Shown here one piece after another: positions 35,572 to 44,066 of a stretch of 64,000 bases of DNA. This stretch comes from Pseudomonas sp. Seg1 (lineage in GTDB: Bacteria; Pseudomonadota; Gammaproteobacteria; Pseudomonadales; Pseudomonadaceae), in contig NZ_AP021903.1 in NCBI RefSeq assembly GCF_018326005.1, positions 3,877,501 to 3,941,500 of the forward strand, given 5' to 3'. Both the position numbers and the translations under genes were made by a program. Positions within the stretch are counted from its first letter, which is position 1. Every line of letters starts with the position of its first letter. The notes below the pieces were generated by a model. That model searched no databases. It saw nothing but the letters and a program-made list of their open reading frames with translations, and was not told the DNA's origin.

Positions 35572-36726
35572 ATGAGTGCCGTGATCAAAGACGCATCCCA
35601 GCAGAACGACAAACCCCTGGTCAGCCTGCGCAACCTGAACAAGCATTACGGCGACTTTGCCGCCGTCGACAACATCTCGCTGGACATCAGGGACGGCGAG
35701 TTCCTGACCTTCCTTGGCTCCAGCGGCTCGGGCAAAAGCACCACGCTGTCGATGCTTGCCGGGTTCGAAACGCCGAGCAGTGGCGAGATCCTCGTCAACG
35801 GTCAGTCGCTGGTCAACGTGCCGCCGCACAAGCGTGACATCGGCATGGTGTTCCAGCGCTACTCGCTGTTCCCGCATCTGTCGGTGCGCGACAACATCGC
35901 GTTTCCCTTGGCGATTCGCAAACTTGCCGCAGCCGAACGTGACAAGCGTGTCGACGCGATGTTGAAACTGGTGCAACTTGAGCAGTTCGCCCATCGCCGC
36001 CCTTCGCAATTGTCTGGCGGCCAGCAACAGCGTGTCGCCATCGCCCGGGCGCTGGTTTACGAACCGCGCATTCTGCTGATGGACGAACCGCTCGGTGCGC
36101 TGGATAAAAAGCTGCGTGAAGACTTGCAGGACGAATTGCGCCAACTGCATCGTCGTCTGGGCATCACCATTGTTTATGTGACCCACGACCAGGAAGAAGC
36201 CATGCGCTTGTCGCAACGCATTGCAATTTTCAGTCACGGCAAGATTGTCGGTCTGGGCAGCGGATATGACCTTTATCAGAATCCGCCGAATGCCTTTGTC
36301 GCCTCGTTCCTCGGCAACTCGAACTTCCTCAAACTCAAGGCCCAGGGCAATGCAGCGGCGAGTTTTGAAGGGCAGTCGTTGTCGATTCGGCTGACGGCGG
36401 GCTTGCACACGGATCAGGATGTATTGCTGATGGTGCGGCCGGAAAAAGCCTTGGCCTTGAGCGTGCCGCAGGCGATCAGCGAACCGCTGCCGTCGGGCTG
36501 GAACGAGGTGTCAGCGAAGGTGGTAGAAGTGTTGTTTCTCGGAGAAAGCCAGACTTGCAGCGTGGTGACTTCGGGCGGCACCTCGATGACGGTCAAGGCA
36601 TTGTCCGCGGCCGGCATGCCGCTCAAGGCCGGCGATCCGGTGCAAGTACGCTGGGCCACTGCCGATGCGTGCGTCTACACCGAATGGACCGAAAGCGATC
36701 TCAACAAGGCTGCCGGTTCTCACTGA
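35572..36726 (+). CDS. ABC importer ATPase (PotA/PotG-like)
   Basis: A 384-residue ATPase: Walker A GSSGSGKST (49-57), signature LSGGQQQRVAIARAL, Walker B ILLMDEPLGALD, H-loop YVTHDQEEA, and a C-terminal TOBE domain of about 100 residues. The start is the ATG at 35572 behind an AGGAG site; the frame is open upstream to 35362 but overlaps permease 2. A REP pair follows the stop. Confidence 0.92.
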   Translation: MSAVIKDASQQNDKPLVSLRNLNKHYGDFAAVDNISLDIRDGEFLTFLGSSGSGKSTTLSMLAGFETPSSGEILVNGQSLVNVPPHKRDIGMVFQRYSLFPHLSVRDNIAFPLAIRKLAAAERDKRVDAMLKLVQLEQFAHRRPSQLSGGQQQRVAIARALVYEPRILLMDEPLGALDKKLREDLQDELRQLHRRLGITIVYVTHDQEEAMRLSQRIAIFSHGKIVGLGSGYDLYQNPPNAFVASFLGNSNFLKLKAQGNAAASFEGQSLSIRLTAGLHTDQDVLLMVRPEKALALSVPQAISEPLPSGWNEVSAKVVEVLFLGESQTCSVVTSGGTSMTVKALSAAGMPLKAGDPVQVRWATADACVYTEWTESDLNKAAGSH

Positions 36727-36748
36727 GCTTTACTGGCAACACACAACT

Positions 36749-36840
36749 CCTGTAGGAGTGAGCCTGCTCGCGATGACGGCGTGTCAGACGACAACGATGT
36801 TGACTGATAAACCGCTATCGCGAGCAGGCTCACTCCTACA
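36749..36840. repeat. REP pair, type B
   Basis: TAGGAGTGAGCCTGCTCGCG units facing each other, between the convergent ABC and map genes. Confidence 0.92.
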
Positions 36841-36898
36841 GTTGAACTGCGTGTACCCCTCGGGTCATCACAGCGTCGGGCTGCGGTGGCCCTTTTTT

Positions 36899-37690
36899 TC
36901 AGACGATGGGCGCAAACCCTTCAATCTCATCCGGCCACGCCGTAAGAATTTCAAACCCGGTCTCAGTCACCGCGACCATATGCTCCCACTGCGCCGACAA
37001 CGAGCCATCCTTGGTCAGCACCGTCCAGCCGTCCGGCATGTTCTTCACATGACGTTTGCCCGCGTTGAGCATCGGCTCAACGGTAAAAATCATCCCGGCC
37101 TTGAGCTTCATACCCTGATTGGGAAAACCGTAATGCAGGATCTGCGGCTCGTCGTGATACACCTTGCCGATCCCATGCCCGCAATACTCGCGCACCACGC
37201 TAAAGCCCTCCTTCTCCGCCAGCGTCTGGATCGCGTGGCCGATATCGCCCAAAGTCGCACCCGGCTTGACCACGCGAATACCCGCACACATCGCCTCGTA
37301 AGTGGTCTTGATCAGATGCTGCGCCTCAGGCGTTGCCTCGCCGACCACGTACATGCGACTGGTGTCGCCGAACCAGCCGTCCTTGATCACCGCGATGTCG
37401 AGGTTGACGATGTCACCATCCTTCAACGGCGTGCCCGAAGGGATGCCATGACAGACCACATCGTTGACCGACGCACAAACCGTTTTCGGAAAGCCGTGAT
37501 AACCGACGTTGGCCGGCACGGCTTTCTGCACGTTAACGATGTAGTCGTTGCACAGCCGATCCAGCTCATCGGTGGTGACGCCAGCCTTGACGTGCGGCAC
37601 CAGCATTGCCAGTACTTCTGCAGCGAGTTTGCCAGCGGCACGCGATTGGGCGATATCGGCCGGGGTGTTGATCTTGATCTGGTTTCTCAT
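36899..37690 (-). CDS. map: Methionine aminopeptidase, type I
   Basis: A 263-residue enzyme that removes the initiator Met. Metal ligands are in GDIVNLDIAVIKDGWFGD (two Asp), GHGIG (His), and MIFTVEPML and AQWEHMVAVT (Glu). The start at 37690 overlaps the stop of the ParD-like gene (ATGA). Pseudomonads usually have a second map near rpsB; this one, coupled to a ParD-like gene, looks like the accessory copy. Confidence 0.93.
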   Translation of the reverse strand: MRNQIKINTPADIAQSRAAGKLAAEVLAMLVPHVKAGVTTDELDRLCNDYIVNVQKAVPANVGYHGFPKTVCASVNDVVCHGIPSGTPLKDGDIVNLDIAVIKDGWFGDTSRMYVVGEATPEAQHLIKTTYEAMCAGIRVVKPGATLGDIGHAIQTLAEKEGFSVVREYCGHGIGKVYHDEPQILHYGFPNQGMKLKAGMIFTVEPMLNAGKRHVKNMPDGWTVLTKDGSLSAQWEHMVAVTETGFEILTAWPDEIEGFAPIV

Positions 37691-37914
37691 GCGCTGACGG
37701 CTTCCTGAGTCAGTTGTTGCAGATCCAGCCCACCGTTCTGTTCGGCGCGGATCAGCAAGCGGCAAATGGCGCTGTGGTCGAGGTTGGGGTGCAGCTCGGC
37801 GAGCATGCCGATGCGCATCCAGTGCTCAGCCTGCGCGTTGATCGAGCGGCTGAGGGCGTTACTGGAGATGCGCAGATTTTCGTGCATGTCCTCTGAAATC
37901 TTTACGATGCCCAT
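37687..37914 (-). CDS. ParD-like antitoxin-family protein
   Basis: A 75-residue protein starting at the ATG at 37914 (MGIVKISEDMHENLRISS), with the ribbon-helix-helix-like N terminus and SRSINAQAEHWMRIGML typical of the ParD_like family (PF11903). Pseudomonas genes of this family commonly precede a map gene. The TTG at 37926 is a less likely start. The inverted repeat at 37926-37949 just upstream could be its own operator. It lacks a ParE-type toxin partner. Confidence 0.75.
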   Translation of the reverse strand: MGIVKISEDMHENLRISSNALSRSINAQAEHWMRIGMLAELHPNLDHSAICRLLIRAEQNGGLDLQQLTQEAVSA

Positions 37915-37925
37915 ATATGAATCCA

Positions 37926-37949
37926 ATACGATGTGTATATGGATCGTAT
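37926..37949. promoter_or_regulatory. Inverted repeat before the ParD-like gene
   Basis: ATACGAT (37926-37932) and ATCGTAT (37943-37949) face each other around a 10-base spacer, 12 bases before the ParD-like start. Ribbon-helix-helix proteins often bind such sites in their own promoter. Confidence 0.5.
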
Positions 37950-38018
37950 ATTAGCCAAGCTCTATGAGGAATTGCAAACCAACACCTGTGGCGGGTAATG
38001 GGGTGACGAATTTCAGGC

Positions 38019-38044
38019 AAAAAAAAGCTGCCGGAAATGGCAGC
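38019..38044 (-). terminator. Rho-independent terminator without an annotated gene
   Basis: On the minus strand GCTGCC and GGCAGC form a stem around ATTTCC, followed by eight T. The plus strand has no T-run after it. It ends no known gene and probably marks the 3' end of a short minus-strand RNA. Confidence 0.8.
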
Positions 38045-38071
38045 AAAAACTTTAAGAACACGCGATGTATT
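38019..38071 (-). ncRNA. Candidate Pho-controlled short RNA
   Basis: Downstream of a Pho box (38095-38112) and a -10-like TACACT (38078-38083) a transcript starting near 38071 would end at the terminator at 38019, about 53 nt. The part before the hairpin contains a U-rich stretch (AAAGTTTTTGCTG). No reading frame of note. The RNA itself has not been observed; it is inferred from its two signals. Confidence 0.4.
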
Positions 38072-38077
38072 GAGCAA

Positions 38078-38112
38078 AGTGTAGGCGCCGGAAAATGACA
38101 GTGTCATGACAG
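38078..38112 (-). promoter_or_regulatory. PhoB-type promoter
   Basis: The minus strand carries CTGTCAT-GACA-CTGTCAT (38112-38095), two identical half-sites 11 bases apart as in Pho boxes, followed after 11 bases by TACACT (38083-38078). This is the arrangement of PhoB-activated promoters that lack a -35 box. It reads away from the phosphatase gene at 38223. Confidence 0.55.
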
Positions 38113-38222
38113 CGGCAAATTCATTCAATCGCCCCTGTGTCGTCATCAGGATGTAATCAAGCCGACGGCAGAATCCTCGCAAACCGTCTTGAGCCTTCGA
38201 CGGATGCTTTGCAAGGACTCCC

Positions 38223-39158
38223 ATGAAAGAAGACGCCTCGCTGTTCGCCGCCATCGACCTGGGCTCAAATGCATTTCGCATGATGATCGGCCAGTCGGTA
38301 CGCAGTCGCAAAGGCCTGATGATTCAGGAAGTCAAAACCTTGCGCGAGCCGGTGCGTTTGTCCGAGGGCTTTGACGGTGGCGCACTGGATACGATGGCGC
38401 TGGATCGAGGCTGGCAGGCGTTGGCGCGATTCGGCAAGAAACTGCGCGGGTTCGACCCGGGTCGAGTGCGGGCAGTGGCGACCAGCGCAGTGCGCGAGGC
38501 CGATAACGCGCCGCTGTTTCTGGCCAGTGCCGAGCGGCATCTGGGTTTTCGCATCGACGTCATTTCCGGCCATGAAGAGGCTCGTCTGGTCTACGCCGGC
38601 GTGGCGCACACGTTACCGGGCGTCGAAGATATGCGCCTGGTGGTCGACATCGGCGGCGGTTCCACCGAACTGATTCTCGGCCAGGGCTCGCAACCGCTGC
38701 TGACCGAAAGCATCGCCATCGGCAGCGGCACGTTAAGTACGCGATTCTTTCGCGGTGGCGCCATTAGCCCCGGTGCGCTGCAAGAAGCCGAACGCGTGGC
38801 CATCCTGCAATTTGAAAAAGTCGCCCGCCGCTATCGCGCTCAGGGTTGGCAGCAGACCATTGGCTCTTCGGGCACTGCGCGCATGCTCGCCAAAGTGCTC
38901 AAGGCCAATCGACTTAACGATTTCGCTCAGGACGGTATTACCTACGCTGGCCTGTTGCGTCTTTCCTTGCTGTTGCTGAAGGTCAGCAACGTCCAACAGT
39001 TGAAGCTCGCCGGTCTGCAACCTCATCGCCAGAGCATCCTGCCCGGCGGACTGGTGTTGATGCTGGCGGCATTCAAGGTGTTTGGCATCTCGCAGATGGT
39101 GCCCTCCGAGTCGGGATTGAGGCTGGGCGTGCTGCATGGGCTGATGAGCAATCACTGA
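38223..39158 (+). CDS. Ppx/GppA family phosphatase
   Basis: A 311-residue protein of the exopolyphosphatase/pppGpp phosphatase family. ASKHA-fold motifs: AAIDLGSNAFRMMI (residues 10-22), ATSAVREADN, EEARLVYAG, VVDIGGGSTELI. It is shorter than Ppx or GppA (about 500 residues) because the C-terminal HD-like half is absent, the form found as a second paralogue in pseudomonads. It should act on polyphosphate or pppGpp. The Pho-type signals upstream face the other way. Confidence 0.9.
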   Translation: MKEDASLFAAIDLGSNAFRMMIGQSVRSRKGLMIQEVKTLREPVRLSEGFDGGALDTMALDRGWQALARFGKKLRGFDPGRVRAVATSAVREADNAPLFLASAERHLGFRIDVISGHEEARLVYAGVAHTLPGVEDMRLVVDIGGGSTELILGQGSQPLLTESIAIGSGTLSTRFFRGGAISPGALQEAERVAILQFEKVARRYRAQGWQQTIGSSGTARMLAKVLKANRLNDFAQDGITYAGLLRLSLLLLKVSNVQQLKLAGLQPHRQSILPGGLVLMLAAFKVFGISQMVPSESGLRLGVLHGLMSNH

Positions 39159-39171
39159 CAATTGCAGAACA

Positions 39172-39246
39172 TCTGCCGAAAGGGCCGGCACATTCAACAT
39201 CGAGGCTGCCTGACACTCCGCCTTCGGGAGCAAGCCCCCTCCCACA
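39172..39246. repeat. REP-like remnant, third end type
   Basis: GCACATTCAACATCGAGGCT and CTGACAC resemble the centre of the REP pairs, but the right end is CTTCGGGAGCAAGCCCCCTC and no left palindrome is present. Confidence 0.65.
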
Positions 39247-39281
39247 CTGGATTTGTGCTGTTACTCCCCGTTGCACTGCCT

Positions 39282-40990
39282 TCAAAGCACTTCGGTCCTG
39301 ATTCGGCTGATAACGTCCTGAACCCGTTCCGTCATTGCGATGCGCTGCCACGGGCCATCGGCAATCACCTCTCCACATTCGAACACCAGCACCCGATCAA
39401 AGCGCGACAGCCCTTGCAGATCGTGGGTGACACAAATCAATGCGCGCGATGCGAGTCTTTCAAACAGTGCATTCCAGATGAGTGAGGCACCTTTTGCATC
39501 CACAGAGGCGGTGGGCTCGTCGAACAGGTTGAAGGTTCCAGGTTTCAACAATAATCGCAGCAGCGAGAGCTTTTTCGCCTCCCCCCGGACAAGCTGCTGG
39601 CGTCTTCATTCACCACTTTTTCCTTATCCCCGAGGAACAGGTTCTCCAGGCCCAGCGCTGTGGCTTCCTGGCGAAAGCGTGCATGTCTGGGCGTGTAGAA
39701 AAACACCGCATCTTCCAGCGAGCCAGCCAGAAACCGTGGCAACTGGGGGCAATAGCGCAAAACGTTGAAATGTGTGCTTTCCGGCAGGTTGTCCAGCGGC
39801 GTGCTGTCCAGTCGAACAACGCCACCGGGCACTTTTCTGATTCCACTCAACACTTCGAGAAAAGTGGTTTTTCCCGAACCGCTGGCCCCGATCAGGGCCA
39901 CCCGCTGATGGGCGAAAAACGTCAGTGGCTGCTGGATGTGCAACACCCGCTTGCCATTGCTTTCCCACTGTATGCCAGGAAAAACCAGTGTCTGGGGAGC
40001 GAACCCGACTACCTCGGGATGATCGGTTTGCTTGAAGTCCGGCAACAACAGCAGCTCTTTGAGCCGCGCCTGATCCGCGGCGAACTGATCGGCGAAGCGA
40101 TAGGTTTCACCGACATTGAACACGCCGTTGAAAAACATCCCGGACAACGAGAACAACGCCACGAACTCACCGACCGAGAGATTGGGTGTCAATGCTGCCT
40201 GATCGGTCATCCCGTAGAGAATCACCAGGCCGGTGGTCGCCGTCAGGAAAAAGGTTCTGGAGGCGTTGAGTATGGCCCCGGAAAACCCCACCCGGGTTGC
40301 AGCATCGGCGTAGCGCCGAAAGGTTGCGGCCAATGGCTGCAGTGCAGCGTGCTGCGCCACTTCCAGGCGAATCTGCTTGGTCGCCTGAATCGTATTGGCA
40401 AAAACGCCGCCCTGCTCGTCTTCGGCATCGTTGACTTCATCAATGTGCTTGCGTCGCCAGCGGATCAGCCGATGTGTCACCAACAGATAGGCCACTGACA
40501 GTGCAATAACCACCGCCAGGAACAGCACGTTGGCGATATAAACCAGCCAGACCGCTATCGCCACAAACTCGACCACCAACGGTAATACGGTTCCAAGGGC
40601 GTAACCCAGCATCTTTTCATTGGCCAGGATGCCGCGTTCTACCGACTTGAGCATTTTCCCCACGTTGACCGAGGAATAGAGGCCGAAGTCTTTTTTCATC
40701 AGCATGCCCATCCAGTGCATGGAGGCGTCATAGAGCGCCTGTTGGATGAAGCGCGTCAGCAGCAACCCCTGAACGGGCAGTAACAGCACGTTCAACAGCC
40801 CCAGCAAGACAAAACCCAGCAGGTAACCACTGGCACCGACGCCCTGAGCAGCACTGGAAAAACTGTCGACCACCCGACCGAGAATCAACGTGGGCATGAC
40901 ACCCGCGATTTTCGACAGCACCACAATCAACAAAACCAGGGCAAACGCTGAACGATGCGTCACCACCGCCTGTTTCATTTCCTTAAACAT
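39282..40990 (-). pseudogene. ABC exporter (membrane domain + ATPase), frameshifted
   Basis: From the ATG at 40990 (MFKEMKQAVVTHR) about five to six membrane segments are followed by an ATPase domain with Walker A GASGSGKTT. The frame breaks in the signature: LSGG is followed by RRKSSRCC and a stop at 39545. The rest of the ATPase continues in another frame (LFDEPTASVDA Walker B, VTHD H-loop) to 39282. The break is a run of six G (39581-39586); one more G would give LSGGEAKKLSLL and a full protein of about 570 residues. Sequencing error, decay and switchable expression are all possible. The start overlaps the YcaO stop by eight bases. Probably the peptide exporter. Confidence 0.85.
39581..39586 (-). 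repeat. G6 homopolymer at the frameshift
   Basis: Six G on the minus strand fall within the codons for the ABC signature LSGG. With seven G the reading frame is whole. Confidence 0.85.
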
Positions 40991-42209
40991 GGTTGGCTTC
41001 TTCCTTTGCGCCACGGCACTGCGCGGCGGCGAACAAGATACGCTGAGGGACGACGCGAAGACCGCTGCGCACCAGATTGAACCGTTCCAGCCCCGGGACG
41101 TAAACCTGAGTAACCACCACTCGATCGGAGAACACTTTGATCGGGCGAAAGTATGCCGCGAGTCCATGTTCACGCAGTCGGCGCACGACCCAGGCCAACT
41201 GTTGGGCAACACTCAAGCCCCCCGACGCATGCAACGAATCGAGCAGTGGAAACGGGCCAGCCAGCCAGTCCGCCAACTCAATCAAACGATGCAAGCCACG
41301 CCCGCTTAGCAGATGCGCCTTGACGCGTTCGTCCTCGCGCCGCGTGACATCGTCCTGAAGCTTCGACACCTGCAACAACTCGGTCACCGCCCGATAAACT
41401 GCCTGGGTCGGCGATATCGAGCAGCCGGAACCGATCAATGCCAGTCTGCCCTCATGGTTTGCCTTGCTCAGTGCCATCGCGAACGGCATGCCTTTGTGTT
41501 CGCCAAAAAAAACCCGCGCACTGCTGACGAAGCCGAGCAGCTCCGCATTGTCCTGAAAGTGCGCCGCCAGCCAGTGTGGATGGACCTCGGCCAGATCCGG
41601 TCGGCGACCAGCGACCAGTTGCTCGTAGATCGAGGACAACCCGTCGCGCTCAATCACTTCATTGAGCCCGTGGAGGACGGATTCGCGCCAGCCGTAACCC
41701 GTGGCTACGCCCGAATTGGTGAAATATTTGAGTAAATGCGCATCGGGACCGGCGTTGCGTTGTTCGCCGCCGGCGCCCTCTTGCCCCAGGTACGCCAGCG
41801 ACACCAGCGATGCCGGTACCAGGATGCAATGGTTACGCTGATTGATACGATAAAAACGCAGGCATTGAACCGAATCGTCCTGGTGGCTGCTATCGCCAAG
41901 ACTCTGCAGATAGCCATCGTTGCGCGTCGCCTCCTGTGCCAGCAGTTGCCTGACCGGCACACGGCGCAAAGGTTCGACCTTGTGGGCAAAGCTGTAATGT
42001 TCCAGAGCCTCGGCCAAGGCGCCGACCGTTCGCGCGCGGCCTTTCCCGGCACCGGCAGCGGCCACTCTTCCTCGTTCGTCTTTCAACTCCACGGCGGCAA
42101 CATTGGCACCGGATTCGTAGTAATTGACGGACAATCCGGCTTCCTCGCTAATCACCCGCAAAAACGTTGCCACCCGCTCTTCACCCGCAGATTCGCGCTC
42201 GCTGAACAT
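40983..42209 (-). CDS. YcaO-domain protein (RiPP biosynthesis)
   Basis: About 408 residues from the ATG at 42209 (MFSERESAGEERVATF), which has GGGGG seven bases upstream; ATGs at 42215 and 42242 are alternatives. YcaO ATP-binding signatures are visible: GALAEALEHYS and TNSGVATGYG, followed by WRESVLHGLNEVIERDG. YcaO enzymes use ATP to activate peptide backbone amides and make azolines, amidines or thioamides. No E1-like, TfuA or dehydrogenase partner lies nearby, and the C terminus lacks the proline-rich end of many azoline-forming YcaOs. It is flanked by a short peptide gene and an ABC exporter, a RiPP layout. Confidence 0.85.
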   Translation of the reverse strand: MFSERESAGEERVATFLRVISEEAGLSVNYYESGANVAAVELKDERGRVAAAGAGKGRARTVGALAEALEHYSFAHKVEPLRRVPVRQLLAQEATRNDGYLQSLGDSSHQDDSVQCLRFYRINQRNHCILVPASLVSLAYLGQEGAGGEQRNAGPDAHLLKYFTNSGVATGYGWRESVLHGLNEVIERDGLSSIYEQLVAGRRPDLAEVHPHWLAAHFQDNAELLGFVSSARVFFGEHKGMPFAMALSKANHEGRLALIGSGCSISPTQAVYRAVTELLQVSKLQDDVTRREDERVKAHLLSGRGLHRLIELADWLAGPFPLLDSLHASGGLSVAQQLAWVVRRLREHGLAAYFRPIKVFSDRVVVTQVYVPGLERFNLVRSGLRVVPQRILFAAAQCRGAKEEANHV

Positions 42210-42223
42210 GGACATACCCCCGA

Positions 42224-42250
42224 ATGGCCGGATGCACTTCATCCGGCCAT
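42224..42250 (-). promoter_or_regulatory. Hairpin between peptide and YcaO genes
   Basis: ATGGCCGGAT and ATCCGGCCAT form a perfect 10-base stem with a 7-base loop, just after the peptide stop. There is no T-run, so it is not a simple terminator. It could stabilise the peptide mRNA or limit read-through into the enzyme genes. Confidence 0.7.
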
Positions 42251-42257
42251 CGCCTGT

Positions 42258-42455
42258 TTAGAGAGAAGGCCGGGTTACCGTACGCCGATCAAACTGTTGT
42301 TCCGGATCGAGCGCCTCCCTGTCTGCGAGGCGTGGCAACGCTTCGTCATTTTCTGCCAGAGGCGTAAAGAACGAGGCTTCGATTTCCAGGCAGATTCGTG
42401 CGGAGATTCCAGCCGCCGATCCTTCGCAGGTAATTTCTGTACGTTTGCTTCCCAT
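42258..42455 (-). CDS. Putative RiPP precursor peptide
   Basis: A 65-residue peptide from the ATG at 42455 (MGSKRTEITCEGSAAG), with GAGGA about ten bases before the start. It contains two Cys (ITCEG, RICLE), several Ser/Thr, an acidic middle (ASFFTPLAENDEALPR) and a basic C terminus (DRRTVTRPSL). It is the first gene of the operon before the YcaO and exporter genes. The N-terminal part is Cys/Ser/Thr-bearing while the C terminus is not Cys-rich, unlike classical azole peptides. The leader/core border cannot be told. Precursor status is inferred from position. Confidence 0.65.
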   Translation of the reverse strand: MGSKRTEITCEGSAAGISARICLEIEASFFTPLAENDEALPRLADREALDPEQQFDRRTVTRPSL

Positions 42456-42689
42456 CGTTGTACTTCCTCTAATCAATGAGTTTCGGGTTTAAGCGCGGAT
42501 GTCCCGCGCTCTTCTCGTTGTGCGATTAGAGATCGGTTTTTATAGGATTTTTTAGTTCTATAGTTAGATCGAAATGGCAGTAATTCCGAGCGACAAAAGG
42601 TTGCGACAGATGATGTCTGAGCCTATGTTGCACGCGAGCTTATTCCCCGCGAATGGAACGCGATCAACACCACAAAAAAAGGTGAAGAA

Positions 42690-44066
42690 ATGTCAAAGGA
42701 TTCACGCCCTGCCGTACTTGGGCTGATCGGCAATACGCCGCTGGTACAAGTGACCCGCTTCGATACCGGCCTGTGCACACTGTTTCTCAAACTCGAATCG
42801 CAAAACCCCGGAGGTTCAATCAAGGATCGTATCGGTCTGGCAATGATCGATGCGGCTGAACGTGATGGTCGCCTCAAACCCGGCGGCACCATCGTCGAGG
42901 CCACTGCCGGCAATACCGGCCTGGGTCTGGCACTGGTCGGGCGCGCCAAAGGCTACCGCGTGGTGCTGGTGGTGCCGGACAAGATGTCCACGGAAAAAGT
43001 CCTGCACTTGAAAGCCATGGGCGCCGAGGTGCATATCACCCGCTCCGATGTCGGCAAGGGCCATCCCGAGTATTACCAGGACGTCGCCGCACGTTTGGCG
43101 AAAGACATTCCCGGCGCATTTTTCGCTGACCAGTTCAACAACCCGGCCAACCCGCTGGCCCATGAATGCAGTACCGCACCGGAGATCTGGGCGCAGACCG
43201 AGCATGACCTGGACGCCATCGTCGTCGGCGTCGGTTCGGCCGGGACCCTGACCGGGCTGACCCGTTTCTTCAAGCGCGTGCAACCGGATCTGGAAATGGT
43301 CCTGGCCGACCCGGTCGGCTCGGTCATGGCGCAATACAGCCGTGACGGCTCGATGCTGACGCCTGGTTCGTGGGCGGTCGAAGGCATCGGCGAAGACTTC
43401 ATTCCGTCGATCACCGATCTCTCCAGTGTGCGTCACGCCTATTCGATCAGCGATGAAGAAAGCTTCGATCACGCCCGCCAACTGCTCAAGGCCGAAGGTA
43501 TTCTCGGCGGCTCGTCGACCGGCACTTTGCTCGCCGCTGCGCTGCGTTATTGCCGCGAACAGACCGAGCCGAAACGCGTCGTCAGTTTTGTCTGCGACAC
43601 CGGCACTCGCTATTTGTCGAAGGTCTACAACGACCAGTGGATGACCGATCAGGGCCTGTTGCAACGCAAGGGTTATGGCGACTTGCGCGACCTGATTGCC
43701 CGTCGCTTCGAGGATGGCCGGGTGATCAGCGTCGGCCCCGACGACACCTTGTTGACCGCGTTCCAGCGCATGCGTCTGGCAGACGTTTCGCAACTGCCGG
43801 TGCTGGTTGAAGGCAAGGAGCTGGTTGGCGTTATCGATGAATCCGACATCCTGCTGGCCGTTCACGAAGACGCTGCACGCTTCAGCCAATCAGTTTCCAG
43901 CGTGATGACCGATAAACTGCAAACGCTGGCACCAGGCGCTACCCTTGCGGAACTGGAATCGGTGCTCAGCCGTGGCCTCGTGGCCATCGTCGCCGACGCG
44001 TCGGGCTTCCATGGCCTGATCACCCGCACCGACATGCTCAACCAATTACGGAGATCCCTCGCATGA
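42690..44066 (+). CDS. Cystathionine beta-synthase
   Basis: A 458-residue PLP enzyme of fold type II joined to two C-terminal CBS domains (from about residue 340). PLP Lys45 lies in NPGGSIKDRIG; GNTPLVQ, EATAGNTG and the GGSSTG phosphate-binding loop are present. It makes cystathionine from serine and homocysteine (reverse transsulfuration) and can release sulfide from cysteine. It overlaps the gamma-lyase gene by ATGA. It diverges from the RiPP peptide gene across 234 bases that hold A/T-rich promoter-like sequence. Confidence 0.92.
   Translation: MSKDSRPAVLGLIGNTPLVQVTRFDTGLCTLFLKLESQNPGGSIKDRIGLAMIDAAERDGRLKPGGTIVEATAGNTGLGLALVGRAKGYRVVLVVPDKMSTEKVLHLKAMGAEVHITRSDVGKGHPEYYQDVAARLAKDIPGAFFADQFNNPANPLAHECSTAPEIWAQTEHDLDAIVVGVGSAGTLTGLTRFFKRVQPDLEMVLADPVGSVMAQYSRDGSMLTPGSWAVEGIGEDFIPSITDLSSVRHAYSISDEESFDHARQLLKAEGILGGSSTGTLLAAALRYCREQTEPKRVVSFVCDTGTRYLSKVYNDQWMTDQGLLQRKGYGDLRDLIARRFEDGRVISVGPDDTLLTAFQRMRLADVSQLPVLVEGKELVGVIDESDILLAVHEDAARFSQSVSSVMTDKLQTLAPGATLAELESVLSRGLVAIVADASGFHGLITRTDMLNQLRRSLA

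Noticed and set aside
37859..38311. A 150-codon minus-strand frame across the Pho box and terminator
   Set aside because: It crosses a Rho-independent terminator and the start of the Ppx/GppA gene; a shadow frame.
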